Source: Streptomyces marispadix
GTDB taxonomy: Bacteria > Actinomycetota > Actinomycetes > Streptomycetales > Streptomycetaceae
Length of the DNA stretch: 64,000 nt
Direction: 5' to 3'
Assembly (NCBI RefSeq): GCF_022524345.1
Contig: NZ_JAKWJU010000002.1
Coordinates: forward strand, 3,162,001-3,226,000
Shown: piece after piece, positions 9,262 through 18,835 of the stretch
How the letters are laid out: each line of letters opens with the position of its first letter
Numbering within the stretch: position 1 is the stretch's first letter
Notes under the pieces: model-generated
What the model saw: only the letters and a program-made list of their open reading frames with translations
Told to the model about the DNA's origin: nothing
Databases searched by the model: none
Position numbers and translations under genes: made by a program

Positions 9262-11631
9262 TCAGTATCGGCCGGCGCTCCTGCGGCGCAGCCACCACAC
9301 CTGGGCGCCACCGGCAGCCACGACCACGGCGGCGATCCCGAGGATCAGCGCGATCGGGGTGTCGGAGCCGGTACCGGGGAGGTCGCCGTCCCGGTCATTG
9401 GCGAGCTGGGTCGACTCGTCCTGTGCCGAGTACGACTCGTCCTCGTCCCGGTTCACGGCCTCAGGGGTGGGATCGTCGGAGTCCGACTCCCCGCCCACTG
9501 CCGAGGTCGAGTCATCCCGCTTCGCCGAGGAGGCGGAGCCGTCCGACTTCGAATCAGGCGCCGAAGCCGACTCGTCCCGCTTCCCGTCGGAGGAGGCGGA
9601 GCCGTCCGACTTCGAGTCCGGTGCCGAGGCCGACTTGTCCCGGTCCGCCGAGGAGCCGGAGCCGTCCGACTTCGAATCAGGCGCCGAAGCCGGCTCATCC
9701 CGCTTCTCGTCCGACGAGGCGGAGTCGTCCGACTTCGAGTCCGACTTCGAGTCCGAATCGTCCGGCTTCGAGTCCGACGGGGTGGAGTCGTCGGGCTTCG
9801 ACGGCGCGGGCTTCGAGTCCTTCCCGTCGTCGCTGCCAGAGCCCTTCCCGTCGTCGCTGCCAGAGCCCTTCCCGTCGTCGCTGCTGCCCGAGTCGCTGGA
9901 CTTGCCGGGGCAGTCCTTGTTCTCGTTGATGCAGTCCACGGCCTCCTTCATCAGCTTGTTGGGCATCACGTTGATGAAGTCGCTGTGGTCCGTGATCGGC
10001 TTGTGAAGCTGCTCCGGGAAGGAGTCCACCGCGAACGGCGTGTCAGCGTTCAGCAGGTTCTGCTGCGGAATGTCGTACTTGATCGTCTGCTGAAGCTGCG
10101 GGACGTTCTGGAAGCCCTCGGGGCAGTTGCCCTCGTCGTCCGAGAACTTCATGTGGTCCCGGTGGTTGCCGCTGTCCGTGTTCTGGCCGTCCCAGCAGTT
10201 CTGGAACTTGAACGTACGGATCGTGGCGCTGCCCTCGGGGCAGATCGGGTACTTGTCCTTGAGCTGACGGTCCTCGAAGCCCTCGCAGCTCCACGACGCG
10301 TTGGCGTTCTCGTCGCCGTTGGTGAAGGACTTCGCGTCACCGGTGATGATGCGCAGGAAGCGCGGCATCTCGATGACCCGGTCGGCACCGCCGGAGGTGA
10401 ACTTCAGCTCGGGGTCGGGCTGGAGGATGCTGCCGACGTTGAGGTCGTTGGCACCGCCGTCGCCAGGCTGGGCCTCGGCACCCTGGCCGCCGCCCACCTT
10501 GTCTCCCTCGTCCTCACCCTGACCCTGACCTTGGTCCTGGCCCTGGTCCTGGCCTTCAGCCGGAGGCTGCTCCTCGGCGGGAGGCTGCTCCTGGCCCTGG
10601 TCCTGACCCTGGTCCTCGGCCGGAGGCTGCTCCTGGCCCTGGTCCTCAGCCGGGGGCTGCTCCTGACCCTGATCCTGCCCCTGGTCCTCAGCGGGAGGCT
10701 GCTCCTGGCCCTGGTCCTGGCCCTGGTCCTGCTCCTCGGCCGGGGGCTGCTCCTGACCCTGGTCCTGGCCCTGGTCCTGACCGGCGTCGTCACCGGTCCG
10801 CTGGCCCTGCGGCTCCTTCGGGATGTCGCCTTCCTGCACGGCGCCCCGCTGGTCCTCGTTCCCGTCCAGTGAACGGATCACGGGCCAGTAGTGCGTCGAC
10901 TGGTCGCCCTTGGCGCACGTGGTGCGGGCGGCGGCGAGAGACTCGTCGCTGGACTGGGAGTTGGTGTCCTCGTTGCCCACGTAGTCGTGCACGTGGTGGG
11001 CGCCGTTGAGAACGCCGGCAGCGGCGATCACGTTGTCCGAGTTGAAGTGCTCGTTCTCGTTGTTGCCGCACTTCGTCTCGAACGTGCCGCCCGGGTCGTC
11101 CTCCTTCGAGGCGTTGGGCTGGACGTCTTCGATCTTGACGAAGTCCGAGGCGACCGGGCCCTGGACCTGCTGGCCGTCGTCGCCTCCGCCCTCCTGGCCT
11201 TCCTGGGTGGCCTGGTCCTGCATCATCCGGCACTGGGCCATGGACTCCATGTCACCGGGGGCCTGGCCGCCGGCCTTCTGGATGTCCTGACCCATGCTCT
11301 GGATGGTCTCGGAGCGCTGCTGCTTCAACTGGCCGAGGGCCTCCGCGGAGCTTTCCTCCTGGGAGTTCCACTTGCCGTAAGCCTGCGCGACCTGCTGGTC
11401 CAGAGTGGCGAGCTTCTGAGCCACGGGCTCCTTGGCGCTCTTGGGTACCTGGCCCAGCGCAAGACTCACATCAGGACAGTCGATCGTGCTCGCGGCAAGG
11501 GCGGGGCCTTCGTTCCCCGCGAAAGCACTCACACCTATCGCCGCTGCGCCACCACCCCCAACCACCAGCGCTGCGACGATCGCTATCGTTCTGTTCGCCG
11601 TGCGCGAGCGTCTGTGGCCTTTTCTTTCCAT
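9262..11631 (-). CDS. Secreted DUF1996 protein with repeat stalks and an LPXTG sorting signal
   Basis: About 789 aa. N-terminal signal (ANRTIAIVAALVVGGGGAAAIGVSAFAG), then a Cys-containing region with a VHDYVG segment. A Gln/Glu/Pro-rich repeat tract follows (units of GQDQGQEQPPAE, coded at 10504-10790), then a DUF1996-like domain (about residues 400-590: RFLRIITGDAKS, FKFQNCWDGQN, HRDHMKF). A long Ser/Asp/Lys repeat stalk (SKSDGSASSDGKRDESASAP) leads to the C-terminal signal DLPGTGSDTP, a hydrophobic helix and LRRRSAGRY. That layout predicts sortase-mediated attachment to peptidoglycan; no sortase gene is in the window. The ATG at 11631 is chosen for the GGAGTGAAG upstream. The ligand is unknown. 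Confidence 0.85.
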   Translation of the reverse strand: MERKGHRRSRTANRTIAIVAALVVGGGGAAAIGVSAFAGNEGPALAASTIDCPDVSLALGQVPKSAKEPVAQKLATLDQQVAQAYGKWNSQEESSAEALGQLKQQRSETIQSMGQDIQKAGGQAPGDMESMAQCRMMQDQATQEGQEGGGDDGQQVQGPVASDFVKIEDVQPNASKEDDPGGTFETKCGNNENEHFNSDNVIAAAGVLNGAHHVHDYVGNEDTNSQSSDESLAAARTTCAKGDQSTHYWPVIRSLDGNEDQRGAVQEGDIPKEPQGQRTGDDAGQDQGQDQGQEQPPAEEQDQGQDQGQEQPPAEDQGQDQGQEQPPAEDQGQEQPPAEDQGQDQGQEQPPAEEQPPAEGQDQGQDQGQGQGEDEGDKVGGGQGAEAQPGDGGANDLNVGSILQPDPELKFTSGGADRVIEMPRFLRIITGDAKSFTNGDENANASWSCEGFEDRQLKDKYPICPEGSATIRTFKFQNCWDGQNTDSGNHRDHMKFSDDEGNCPEGFQNVPQLQQTIKYDIPQQNLLNADTPFAVDSFPEQLHKPITDHSDFINVMPNKLMKEAVDCINENKDCPGKSSDSGSSDDGKGSGSDDGKGSGSDDGKDSKPAPSKPDDSTPSDSKPDDSDSKSDSKSDDSASSDEKRDEPASAPDSKSDGSGSSADRDKSASAPDSKSDGSASSDGKRDESASAPDSKSDGSASSAKRDDSTSAVGGESDSDDPTPEAVNRDEDESYSAQDESTQLANDRDGDLPGTGSDTPIALILGIAAVVVAAGGAQVWWLRRRSAGRY

Positions 11632-12279
11632 ATCGACTTCACTCCACTCATTTCGCGTCATTCAGCGCCCCGATTTTCACGGGCCCCGTCTCCTCCAGGG
11701 CTGTGAGATGATCGAGAAAATGGCGTTGGCCCCGGGTCGTCGCGAACGACAACACCATTGAATTGCGGGTCTGATCGCGTACAAGGCCTAGACTTATGCG
11801 GCCCTTAAAGACGGCCATGAGCCTAGCGCAGCCGGTCCTCGAAGATGGCGCTCTAGTGCTGATGGGACAACTTTGTGGTTGCCGTGTACGTCCTCGCGCG
11901 GGGCCGCCCTACGTTCTTCCGAGTGCGCCACCGAGAGGATCGGAATGGGCCGCAGCAGTTTTGCGGCGAATTGTTGCGAGATTCCCGCGGGGCCAGGTCG
12001 TGATCTTCCCGCGGTAAGGTCGAGTGGATCATGACGATAGTCACGACATGAACTCGGCGGGGAGCGCTCCGAGAATTGCGCTTGCATCGATGGGTCCGTG
12101 GCCGAATAGATCGAATTTCACCGACATATGCCATATCACCGAGAACGTGCCCACCGGTCTCACCGGCCGCCGCGAACCCCGCGACGACCCTGGTCCGGGT
12201 GGGCGCCCGTACGACGAGGACGGTGGGCAACGAGGCCACCGGCCACGGCAGTCGAGCCCGCGCGCCGCCCTCCCCTGGG
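11632..12279. other. Intergenic region of about 650 nt with no convincing gene
   Basis: Base composition is noticeably less GC-rich than the surroundings, especially 11700-11830 and 12040-12140. Open frames here lack a ribosome-binding site and show no family resemblance. A 9-nt unit TTCCCGCGG is repeated at 11982-11990 and 12006-12014. It must hold the promoter of the DUF1996 gene and could hold a small RNA, but I cannot identify either with confidence. Confidence 0.5.
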
Positions 12280-13254
12280 TCAGTCCACCGGGGCGAGCAC
12301 CACCCACACCTGACCCCGGGCGAACGCCAGCCGCTTACCGCCCGCGTCCGTGAACGTCGTGCCGCCCGTCGCCGACTGCCGCTCCCAGCGGGCCTCGTAC
12401 TCCTTGCCCCCGCGAAGCACGAGCGCGCTGCCCGAGCCCACCGACTCGGTGAGCGGCGTGATGCTGCCGGAGCTGTCGCCCAGTTCGGAGTCGCTGATCT
12501 TCACATGCTGGATGACGACCGTCGCCGCCTCCAGGCGCCCGTCGTCGGTCGTACGGGCGGGCGAGCCGTCCATCGAGACCAGCCAAGTCCCCTTCTCCGC
12601 CGACCAGTCGAAGGAGTAGCGGGCCGCCTGGAAGCGGACGCTGCGGCCCGCCGTCCTGCGCCCGCCGCGCTCCGGCGCGGGGCCGAAGCGGAAGCCGATG
12701 TCGCGCGGCGCCCCCACGTCGGCGGCGGCGTCCGAGGCCAGGGCCGCCTCGGGCCGCAGATAGAGGTTGTGCGGAGCGGGCCGGTCGGACTTGCGGACGT
12801 ACGCCTCACGTGCGCGTCCCGGCGGCAGCGCGGCCAGCGGCGCGGACTCCACCTTGGAACGCAGCTTGGACTGGACGCCGGAGTAGGCGAGTGCCGGGTG
12901 GTCGTACTGGCGCAGCAGTTCCAGGTCGGACTCGCGTGCGCTGCGCACAGGCCCGACGAGCTTGGGCAGCCGGGAGGCGAACACGGCCATGATCCGGGTG
13001 AGTCCGGCCTCGACCTGTTCGACGTAGACGATGTCGGCCTTCTCCAGGCCGGTGTGCGGACGGGCCGCCTCGACATTGTCGATCTTCACCGCGAGGACCT
13101 TGTCCCCGGCGCCCTTCCGGCCGGTGAACGGGGACCGCTCGCCGTCACCGCCACCGCCGCCGCCTCCGTCGCCGTCCCCCGACTCGCAGGCGGCCGCCAG
13201 CAGCGACAGTCCCGCGGTCAGCAGCACCGTACGGCGCGTTCCTGTCCACTCCAT
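12280..13254 (-). CDS. DUF3048 (YerB-like) lipoprotein
   Basis: About 324 aa. The N-terminus TRRTVLLTAGLSLLAAAC is a lipoprotein signal with a lipobox ending at Cys, followed by a Gly-rich linker. The body has DUF3048 hallmarks: SPFTGRKG, LAVKIDNVEAARPHTGLEKADIVYVEQVEAGLTR, LVGPVRSARESDLELL, ALAYSGVQ and APHNLYLRP. GGGAGG precedes the ATG. A second family member lies at 19404-20492. The biochemical function is not established; envelope localisation follows from the lipobox. Confidence 0.9.
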   Translation of the reverse strand: MEWTGTRRTVLLTAGLSLLAAACESGDGDGGGGGGGDGERSPFTGRKGAGDKVLAVKIDNVEAARPHTGLEKADIVYVEQVEAGLTRIMAVFASRLPKLVGPVRSARESDLELLRQYDHPALAYSGVQSKLRSKVESAPLAALPPGRAREAYVRKSDRPAPHNLYLRPEAALASDAAADVGAPRDIGFRFGPAPERGGRRTAGRSVRFQAARYSFDWSAEKGTWLVSMDGSPARTTDDGRLEAATVVIQHVKISDSELGDSSGSITPLTESVGSGSALVLRGGKEYEARWERQSATGGTTFTDAGGKRLAFARGQVWVVLAPVD

Positions 13255-13432
13255 GGCGACGGCCTCCCTCTCCGAGCGCTCACGATCTCCGCGCGCTCAC
13301 CGATGAGCGTTCCCCGCGAACGGGCGGGCACGGCATGCGGCGGCAGGGAAATGTCCGAATGGCACCGATGGGGGCGTTCGCCGTCACGAGCCGCCGAGCC
13401 GGTGCCCCGGGCGGCTCCCGGCCCACGTGGGA

Positions 13433-14266
13433 TCAACTGCCGTACCGGGCACCGCCGTTGACCTGCACGATCTGGCCGGTCACATGACCTGCTCCGGGCG
13501 AGGCGAGCCAGTGGACGGTCTCCGCCACGTCCTCCGGCGTACCCGCGCGGCCCGTGACGGTCTGCGCGGCGAGCATCCTGCGCCGCTCCTCGGTCATGCC
13601 TACGCCGAAGAAGTCGGTGGCCTCGACATAGCCGGGCGCGACCGCGTTCACCGTCGCGCCGTGCGGGCCCAGCCGTCCCGCGAGGTCGAAGGCGTAGGGG
13701 TGGAGTGCGGCCTTCGCGGCGGCGTACGAGTCCGTGCCGGAGCCTCTGAAGGCCGCGATGGAGCTGATCAGGACCACCCGGCGGCCCGGCCGGCGCAGCA
13801 GCCCCGCGAGCGCTTCGACGAGGAGTACGGCGGTGAGCACGTTCGACTCGAAGTTCGACCGCCAACTGCGTGCGATGTCCTCAAGTCCGGCGGACGCGTC
13901 GGCTGCGGAGGCGTCGGCGTCGGCTGCGGAGGCGTCGCCCTCGGGAGCGTCGGCCGTATCGGCGGGCGCGGACGCGTACTTGACATTTCCGCCCGCGTTG
14001 GCGACCAGCACGTCCAGGCGCCCGTACAGCCTGTCGGTCTCCTCGCGCACGCGCAGGGCGTCCCCCGGGACGGTGAGATCGGCCGCGAGGGTACGGATCT
14101 CCCCGCGCACGGCTTCGTCCGCCGCGAGGGCTTCCGCGGTACGCCGCAGCACCGCCACCCGGCGTCCGACCAGCAGCACGCGGTCGCCGCCGGCGGCGAA
14201 GCGGCGGGCGGCGGCACGGCCGATGCCCGTACCGCCGCCGCTGACGATCACGACCCTGTCGCCCAT
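13433..14266 (-). CDS. Short-chain dehydrogenase/reductase (SDR)
   Basis: About 277 aa, Rossmann fold. Cofactor motif SGGGTGIGRAAARRFA, NAG motif VLVANAGG, catalytic Ser in VVLISSIAAF, YxxxK in DSYAAAKAA, and C-terminal VTGQIVQVNGGARYG. Between the NAG motif and the next helix is an Ala/Asp/Ser-rich insertion of about 25 residues (EGDASAADADASAADASAG), absent from typical members and probably a surface loop. The ATG at 14266 follows GGAAGGGAC. The substrate cannot be predicted. Confidence 0.9.
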   Translation of the reverse strand: MGDRVVIVSGGGTGIGRAAARRFAAGGDRVLLVGRRVAVLRRTAEALAADEAVRGEIRTLAADLTVPGDALRVREETDRLYGRLDVLVANAGGNVKYASAPADTADAPEGDASAADADASAADASAGLEDIARSWRSNFESNVLTAVLLVEALAGLLRRPGRRVVLISSIAAFRGSGTDSYAAAKAALHPYAFDLAGRLGPHGATVNAVAPGYVEATDFFGVGMTEERRRMLAAQTVTGRAGTPEDVAETVHWLASPGAGHVTGQIVQVNGGARYGS

Positions 14267-14339
14267 GCCGTCCCTTCCGTGGTCCTCGCGGTGCCGCAAG
14301 GGTGTCCGCACCGGCGGCCCGGTGCGGACACCCCGTCGC

Positions 14340-14822
14340 TCACACGCCCGCGTGCGCCTTGCGCAGCGCCTCGATGTCCAGCTTCTTCATGGTGTACATC
14401 GCCTCGGTGGTCCGCTTCGCCTTCTCCGGGTCGGGGTCGGTGACCAGCTCGACGGCCCCGGCGGGGATGATCTGCCAGGACACGCCGTACTTGTCCTTCA
14501 GCCAGCCGCAGGGGCCTTCCTCGCCGCCGTCCTCGACGAAGCGGTTCCAGTAGTGGTCGACCTCCTCCTGGTCGTCGCAGTGGATCTGGAAGGAGATCGC
14601 CTCGGAGAACTTGAACTGCGGGCCGCCGTTGAGCCCCATGAACTTCTGCCCGTTGATCTCGAACTCGACGGCCATCACCGATCCGGGCGTCCCCGGCCCG
14701 GCATCGTTGTAGCGGCCGACCCTTCCGAGCTTGGAATTCTTGAACAGGGAGATGTAGTACTCCGCCGCCTCCTCTGCCTGCCCGTCGAACCACAGACAGG
14801 TGGTGAAGCCGTCGCCCGTCAT
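14340..14822 (-). CDS. PhnB-like VOC superfamily protein
   Basis: About 160 aa. The sequence FTTCLWFDGQAEEAAEYYISLF with FEINGQKFMGLNGGP and VDHYWNRFVEDGGEEGPCGWLKDKYGVSWQIIP is typical of the 3-demethylubiquinone-9 3-methyltransferase-like (PhnB) branch of the glyoxalase/bleomycin-resistance fold. Members are metal-dependent or metal-free binding proteins of varied function, and the methyltransferase name is historical. GGAGG lies before the ATG at 14822. It ends 73 nt from the SDR start and may share its transcript. Confidence 0.88.
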   Translation of the reverse strand: MTGDGFTTCLWFDGQAEEAAEYYISLFKNSKLGRVGRYNDAGPGTPGSVMAVEFEINGQKFMGLNGGPQFKFSEAISFQIHCDDQEEVDHYWNRFVEDGGEEGPCGWLKDKYGVSWQIIPAGAVELVTDPDPEKAKRTTEAMYTMKKLDIEALRKAHAGV

Positions 14823-14899
14823 CGCTGCCTCCCGCGCTTGAGTGTCCGTCCCCCTACGGACCCGCCGCACGCGCGGAACTCATCGCGTACGGGCGAGAA

Positions 14900-14964
14900 G
14901 ACGGGAGATGCGCGGAAAGGGGAGATACGCGGAGACGGGAGATGTGAGGAGACGGGAGACGACC
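14900..14964. repeat. Imperfect 17-nt tandem repeat, about four units
   Basis: Units begin at 14900, 14917, 14934 and 14951, pattern GACGGGAGATGCGCGGA with substitutions; the last is truncated. It lies in the gap between the PhnB-like gene and the C-N hydrolase gene. Confidence 0.6.
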
Positions 14965-15063
14965 ACGCTCCGTGCCCCGGCTCCGCGCCCGGGAGGACGG
15001 GGGCCGACCGAACGCAGACGGGCCGCGGCGGGCCCGACGGTCGCGACCGGCCCGGTCCGCCCG

Positions 15064-15867
15064 TCAGAGCCTGCGGTTGTCCAGCACGGCCACCGCCTTG
15101 CGGACCTCGGCCACCGAGTCCGCGTCCACGTCGGCGACGATCAACTCCGGTGTCTCGCCGGCCTCTTCATGGACCCGGCCGTCCGGGCCCACCAGCATGC
15201 TGTGCCCGATGCCCGTCGGCGCCTTCGTGGGGCGGCCGATGTCAGCGTCCGGACCGGGCGGCGCCTGGCCCACGGCGGCCACCCACACCGTGGCGTCCAG
15301 TGCGCGTGCCCTGGTCAGCAGCCGCCAGTGGTCGAGCTTCGACGGCCCGGCGCCCCATGAGGCAGGCAGTACGGACAGTGCGGCGCCCTCGTCCGCGTGC
15401 GCACGGAACAGCTCGGGGAAGCGGACGTCGTAGCAGGTCGCGAGGCCCACACGGACACCCGCGACATCGATCGTGACGACCTTCGCGCCCGGTGCGACCG
15501 TCTTCGACTCGGAGAAGCCGAACGCGTCGTAGAGGTGGATCTTGTCGTACGCGGTGTCCACCTCGGGGCCCGTCGCCAGCAGGGTGTTGGCGACCCGGCC
15601 GTCCGGGGACGGTGTGAACATCCCCGCGACCACCGTGAGTCCGTGCCGCCGGGCCGTCTCGCGCACTCCGTCCGCCCACGGGCCGTACAGCGGCTGGGCC
15701 AGGGGAGCGAGCGGTACGCCGAAGCGTGCCATCGCCGCCTCCGGGAAGACGGCGAGCTGTGCGCCCTCACCCGCTGCACGCGCGGCGAGTTCGCCGACGG
15801 TGCGCAGATTCTCCTCGGGGTCGTGGGAGGCGGTGAACTGGCACAGCGCCGTGCGGAGCGTGGTCAC
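15064..15867 (-). CDS. Carbon-nitrogen hydrolase (nitrilase/omega-amidase-like)
   Basis: About 267 aa. The catalytic triad is visible: Glu in AVFPEAAMARFG, Lys in YDKIHLYDAFGFSES, and Cys in GLATCYDVRFPELFR. The KIHLYDAFGFSES segment is shared with deaminated-glutathione/omega-amidase relatives. The GTG at 15867 is preferred over the ATG at 15942 because AAAGGAG lies upstream and homology begins at TLRTALCQFTAS. An 11- to 12-bp inverted repeat at 15902-15936 sits just upstream. It is divergent from an MFS transporter gene. Confidence 0.9.
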   Translation of the reverse strand: MTTLRTALCQFTASHDPEENLRTVGELAARAAGEGAQLAVFPEAAMARFGVPLAPLAQPLYGPWADGVRETARRHGLTVVAGMFTPSPDGRVANTLLATGPEVDTAYDKIHLYDAFGFSESKTVAPGAKVVTIDVAGVRVGLATCYDVRFPELFRAHADEGAALSVLPASWGAGPSKLDHWRLLTRARALDATVWVAAVGQAPPGPDADIGRPTKAPTGIGHSMLVGPDGRVHEEAGETPELIVADVDADSVAEVRKAVAVLDNRRL

Positions 15868-15901
15868 TGCCTGGCTCCTTTCCGCGGGCCGGGCCGGGGC
15901 G

Positions 15902-15936
15902 GGCGGTGAACTCGCCCGGCCGCGCTGCGAGTTCAC
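15902..15936. promoter_or_regulatory. Inverted repeat upstream of the C-N hydrolase gene
   Basis: Arms CGGTGAACTCGC (15902-15913) and GCGAGTTCACCG (15925-15936) are exact reverse complements (12 bp) separated by 11 nt. The element lies about 35 nt before the GTG start, so it could be an operator or an RNA hairpin in the leader. Confidence 0.45.
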
Positions 15937-16377
15937 CGGCACTTCGGTGCTTACGGCAAGGTGCGGGGCCGTCGCCCTTCGCCGCCCTCACGCGGGCCGG
16001 ACCGTACCGGCCGTACACCCGCCACCGTAGACACCGCGGTCGGCACGAAGCACCCCGCGAGCACGCACTCGCGCCCTCGCGGGCGGCGGCCGACGGCCTC
16101 AGGCGCCGGGCACGCCAAGGGTGTTCCCGCTGCCGCCGTCCCAACTCCCTCACGTATACACCGCAACGAACCCCTTGAAGGATCGTTCAACGATCCTCTA
16201 CGTTGTCCCGGACATCGAGCCCCCGGCACCGCCCGCACGGGCCGCGCCAGGCCCGATCCCGACACCGAGCCCGACCCGATACGGCCCCGCATCCAGGCCC
16301 AGATCCCCGTCCAGTCCAGGTCCCGCCCCCGTCCCGTCCTCATCCCAGGCGGCGCCCTCTCCTTCTGCGAGGTGCAC
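15937..16377. other. Divergent control region, C-N hydrolase / MFS transporter
   Basis: About 440 nt with no convincing gene. Its main feature is the 19-bp palindrome at 16179-16197, listed separately. A longer open frame through it to the MFS gene has Pro/Arg/Ser-rich content with no transporter features and is treated as non-coding leader. Confidence 0.5.
16179..16197. promoter_or_regulatory. Perfect 19-bp palindrome, operator candidate for the MFS-DUF1445 genes
   Basis: AGGATCGTT-C-AACGATCCT is a perfect palindrome with 9-bp arms and a single central base, about 180 nt before the transporter ATG. Palindromes of this size are typical of GntR/FCD and related dimeric repressors. No regulator gene is adjacent. 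Confidence 0.6.
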
Positions 16378-17700
16378 ATGCACAGCGACCCGAAACCGAG
16401 TGCTTCCGAGGGCTCCGGCACCGAGGACGCCACCGCTCACGGCGGCGGGGACCCGGCCGGTGAGCCGCCCGTCGGCCCCTTCGCCTGGTTCCGCGAACTC
16501 GGCGCCTCCGGACGGCGGGCCTTCGCGGGCGCGTTCGGCGGCTACGCGCTGGACTCCTACGACTTCTTCACCCTGCCGCTCGGCATGGTCGCCATCGGCG
16601 CCTACTTCAGCCTCGACCCCGGCGAGACGGGGCTGCTCACCACCGTCACCCTCGTCGTCTCCGCCCTCGGCGGCGCGCTGGCGGGCGTGCTGGCAGACCG
16701 CATCGGACGCGTCAGGACACTGGTCCTCACCGTCCTGACATACGCGGTCTTCACCCTGCTGTGCGGTTTCGCCCCCGACTACGAGTTCCTGCTGCTCTTC
16801 CGCGCCCTACAGGGCCTCGGCTTCGGCGGCGAGTGGGCGGTCGGCGCGATCCTCGTGGCCGAGTACGCGTCGGCCAAGCACCGGGGGCGCACCCTCGGGG
16901 TCATCCAGAGTTCGTGGGCCGTGGGCTGGGCGCTGGCCGTCGTCGTCTACACCGCCGTCTTCGAGCTGTTCGACGAATCGGTCGCCTGGCGCGTGCTGTT
17001 CTGGACCGGCGCCCTGCCGGCCCTGCTCGTCCTCTACGTACGACGCAACGTAGCCGACGCCCCGCAGGCCGCCGAACAGCGAAGGAACAGCAGCGAGAAG
17101 GGCTCCTTCAGCGCGATCTTCGCGCCGAAGCTGCGGCGTACGACGATCTTCGGGGTGCTGCTGTCCACAGGCGTGCAGGGCGGCTACTACACGCTCGCGA
17201 CCTGGGTGCCCAGCTATCTCAAGACCGACCGCGGCCTGACGGTCGTCGGCACGGGCGGCTTCCTGACGTTCCTGATCTCCGGCGCCTTCATCGGCTATCT
17301 CACCGGCGGCTATCTCACCGACAAGCTCGGGCGGAAGCGCAACGTCGCGGTCTTCGCAGTGCTCTCCGCCGCGTCCGTGGTCGCGTACACCAACGTGCCG
17401 ATCGGCTCCAACACGCTCGTGCTGCTACTCGGCTTCCCGCTGGGCTTCTGCATGTCGGCCATCTTCAGCGGATTCGGCTCCTTCCTCAGCGAGCTGTATC
17501 CGACGGCCGTACGCGGCACCGGGCAGGGCTTCGTCTACAACACGGGGCGTGCGGTGGGTGCGTTCTTCCCCACACTGGTCGGCTTCCTCGCCGAAAGCTG
17601 GGGCGTGAGCGGTGCGTTGATCTTCGGGGCGGCCGGTTACGGGCTCGCGCTGGTCGCGCTGCTGGGGCTGCCGGAGACGCGGGGGCGGGCGCTGGTCTGA
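16378..17700 (+). CDS. MFS transporter, NanT/SHS-like
   Basis: About 440 aa, 12 predicted helices. Features: [17 protein letters not shown], the loop [11 protein letters not shown], and [28 protein letters not shown]. The same loop logic occurs in the sialate/lactate/carboxylate symporters and in the transporter at 4146. The C-terminal half has [11 protein letters not shown] and [13 protein letters not shown]. The ATG at 16378 follows GAGG at 4-5 nt spacing; the long upstream extension of the frame is not transporter-like. It precedes DUF1445 and DUF1348 genes on the same strand, so the substrate may be a carboxylate or amino-acid derivative they process. Confidence 0.87.
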   Translation: MHSDPKPSASEGSGTEDATAHGGGDPAGEPPVGPFAWFRELGASGRRAFAGAFGGYALDSYDFFTLPLGMVAIGAYFSLDPGETGLLTTVTLVVSALGGALAGVLADRIGRVRTLVLTVLTYAVFTLLCGFAPDYEFLLLFRALQGLGFGGEWAVGAILVAEYASAKHRGRTLGVIQSSWAVGWALAVVVYTAVFELFDESVAWRVLFWTGALPALLVLYVRRNVADAPQAAEQRRNSSEKGSFSAIFAPKLRRTTIFGVLLSTGVQGGYYTLATWVPSYLKTDRGLTVVGTGGFLTFLISGAFIGYLTGGYLTDKLGRKRNVAVFAVLSAASVVAYTNVPIGSNTLVLLLGFPLGFCMSAIFSGFGSFLSELYPTAVRGTGQGFVYNTGRAVGAFFPTLVGFLAESWGVSGALIFGAAGYGLALVALLGLPETRGRALV

Positions 17701-17746
17701 GCCCCGCCCGGCATGCCCCGTGCTCCATGAACGGCGGCTCACCATG

Positions 17747-17796
17747 ACCGGTGGCTCACACCCAGCGGTCACAACCGGCGGCTCACACCCAGCGGT
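17747..17796. repeat. Two-copy 23-nt direct repeat in the DUF1445 leader
   Basis: Copies at 17747-17769 and 17774-17796 differ by one base and contain GGCTCACACCCAGCGGT. They lie between the transporter stop and the next gene. Confidence 0.6.
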
Positions 17797-17836
17797 TCGC
17801 CATCAGCGGCTCGCGACCGACGGAAGGACCTACGCC

Positions 17837-18673
17837 ATGTCCCGTACCGCACACGGCACTTCGGCCGCGCGGCCCGGTGCCTCCGGCCCCTCGGCCGCAC
17901 GCATCTCCCCCGCCGCGGAGGTACGTGCCGCGGCCCGCGACGGCGACGCCCGCCCCACGACGGGCCTCGCCCCCGGATACACACAGGCCAACCTGGTCTC
18001 CGTACCGCGCGACTGGGCCTACGACGTGCTGCTGTTCTGCCAGCGCAACCCGAAGCCGTGCCCCGTACTCGACGTGACCGACGCCGGCGACACCTCGACG
18101 GTCCTCGCACCGGACGCGGACCTGCGCACGGACGTTCCCGCCTACCGCGTGTGGGAGCACGGCGAACTGGCCGACGAGACCGCGGAGGTCACCGGGCGCT
18201 GGCGCGACGACCTGGTGACCTTCCTCATCGGTTGCAGCTTCACCTTCGAGTGGGCGCTCGCCGACGCCGGGGTGCCGCTGCGCCACATCGAGCAGGGGCG
18301 CAACGTCGCCATGTATGCGACCGACCGGCCCTGCCGCCCCGCGGGCGCCGTGCACGGGCCGACGGTCGTCTCGATGCGGCCCGTGCCGAAAGAGCTGGTG
18401 GAGACCGCGGCGCAGGTCACGGCCCGTATGCCTGCCGTCCATGGAGGACCGGTGCACAGCGGCGACCCGTCGCTGCTCGGCATCGCGGATCTCGGCAGCC
18501 CCGACTTCGGCGACCGTACGGACCTGCTCCCAGGCGACGTGCCCGTCTTCTGGGCCTGTGGTGTGACACCGCAGGCGGCCGTCATGGCCTCACGCCCGCC
18601 CTTCGCGATCACGCACGCGCCGGGACGGATGTTCGTCACGGACGTACGGGACGAGGAATACCTGATCGTGTGA
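17837..18673 (+). CDS. DUF1445 putative hydro-lyase (D-glutamate cyclase family)
   Basis: About 278 aa. Family features: [89 protein letters not shown] and [13 protein letters not shown], which match the DUF1445/D-glutamate cyclase family. The vertebrate homologue converts D-glutamate to 5-oxo-D-proline; the bacterial role is mostly untested. The ATG at 17837 follows CGGAAGGAC; the upstream frame crosses the direct repeats and is not conserved. Position after an MFS transporter suggests metabolism of an imported acid. Confidence 0.87.
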   Translation: MSRTAHGTSAARPGASGPSAARISPAAEVRAAARDGDARPTTGLAPGYTQANLVSVPRDWAYDVLLFCQRNPKPCPVLDVTDAGDTSTVLAPDADLRTDVPAYRVWEHGELADETAEVTGRWRDDLVTFLIGCSFTFEWALADAGVPLRHIEQGRNVAMYATDRPCRPAGAVHGPTVVSMRPVPKELVETAAQVTARMPAVHGGPVHSGDPSLLGIADLGSPDFGDRTDLLPGDVPVFWACGVTPQAAVMASRPPFAITHAPGRMFVTDVRDEEYLIV

Positions 18674-18835
18674 GCCGCCACAGGCGCGGCACCCGCAACG
18701 CCGAGGCTCAAGGGCCTGGACGGCACGGCGGCCGTCGTGCCGTTCTGTGTACGCACAACAGCCGGTGTACGAGTACGGGCAGGCCCGCAGCACCGCGCAG
18801 AGCACACAGCACCACGTCGAGGGAGGCATCAACTC

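Noticed and set aside
11796..12017. 73-codon open frame in the DUF1996 upstream gap
   Set aside because: No ribosome-binding site, no family resemblance and atypical composition.
15961..16377. N-terminal extension of the MFS transporter frame
   Set aside because: The extra 139 codons are Pro/Arg/Ser-rich and include the operator palindrome; the transporter proper starts at 16378 behind GAGG.
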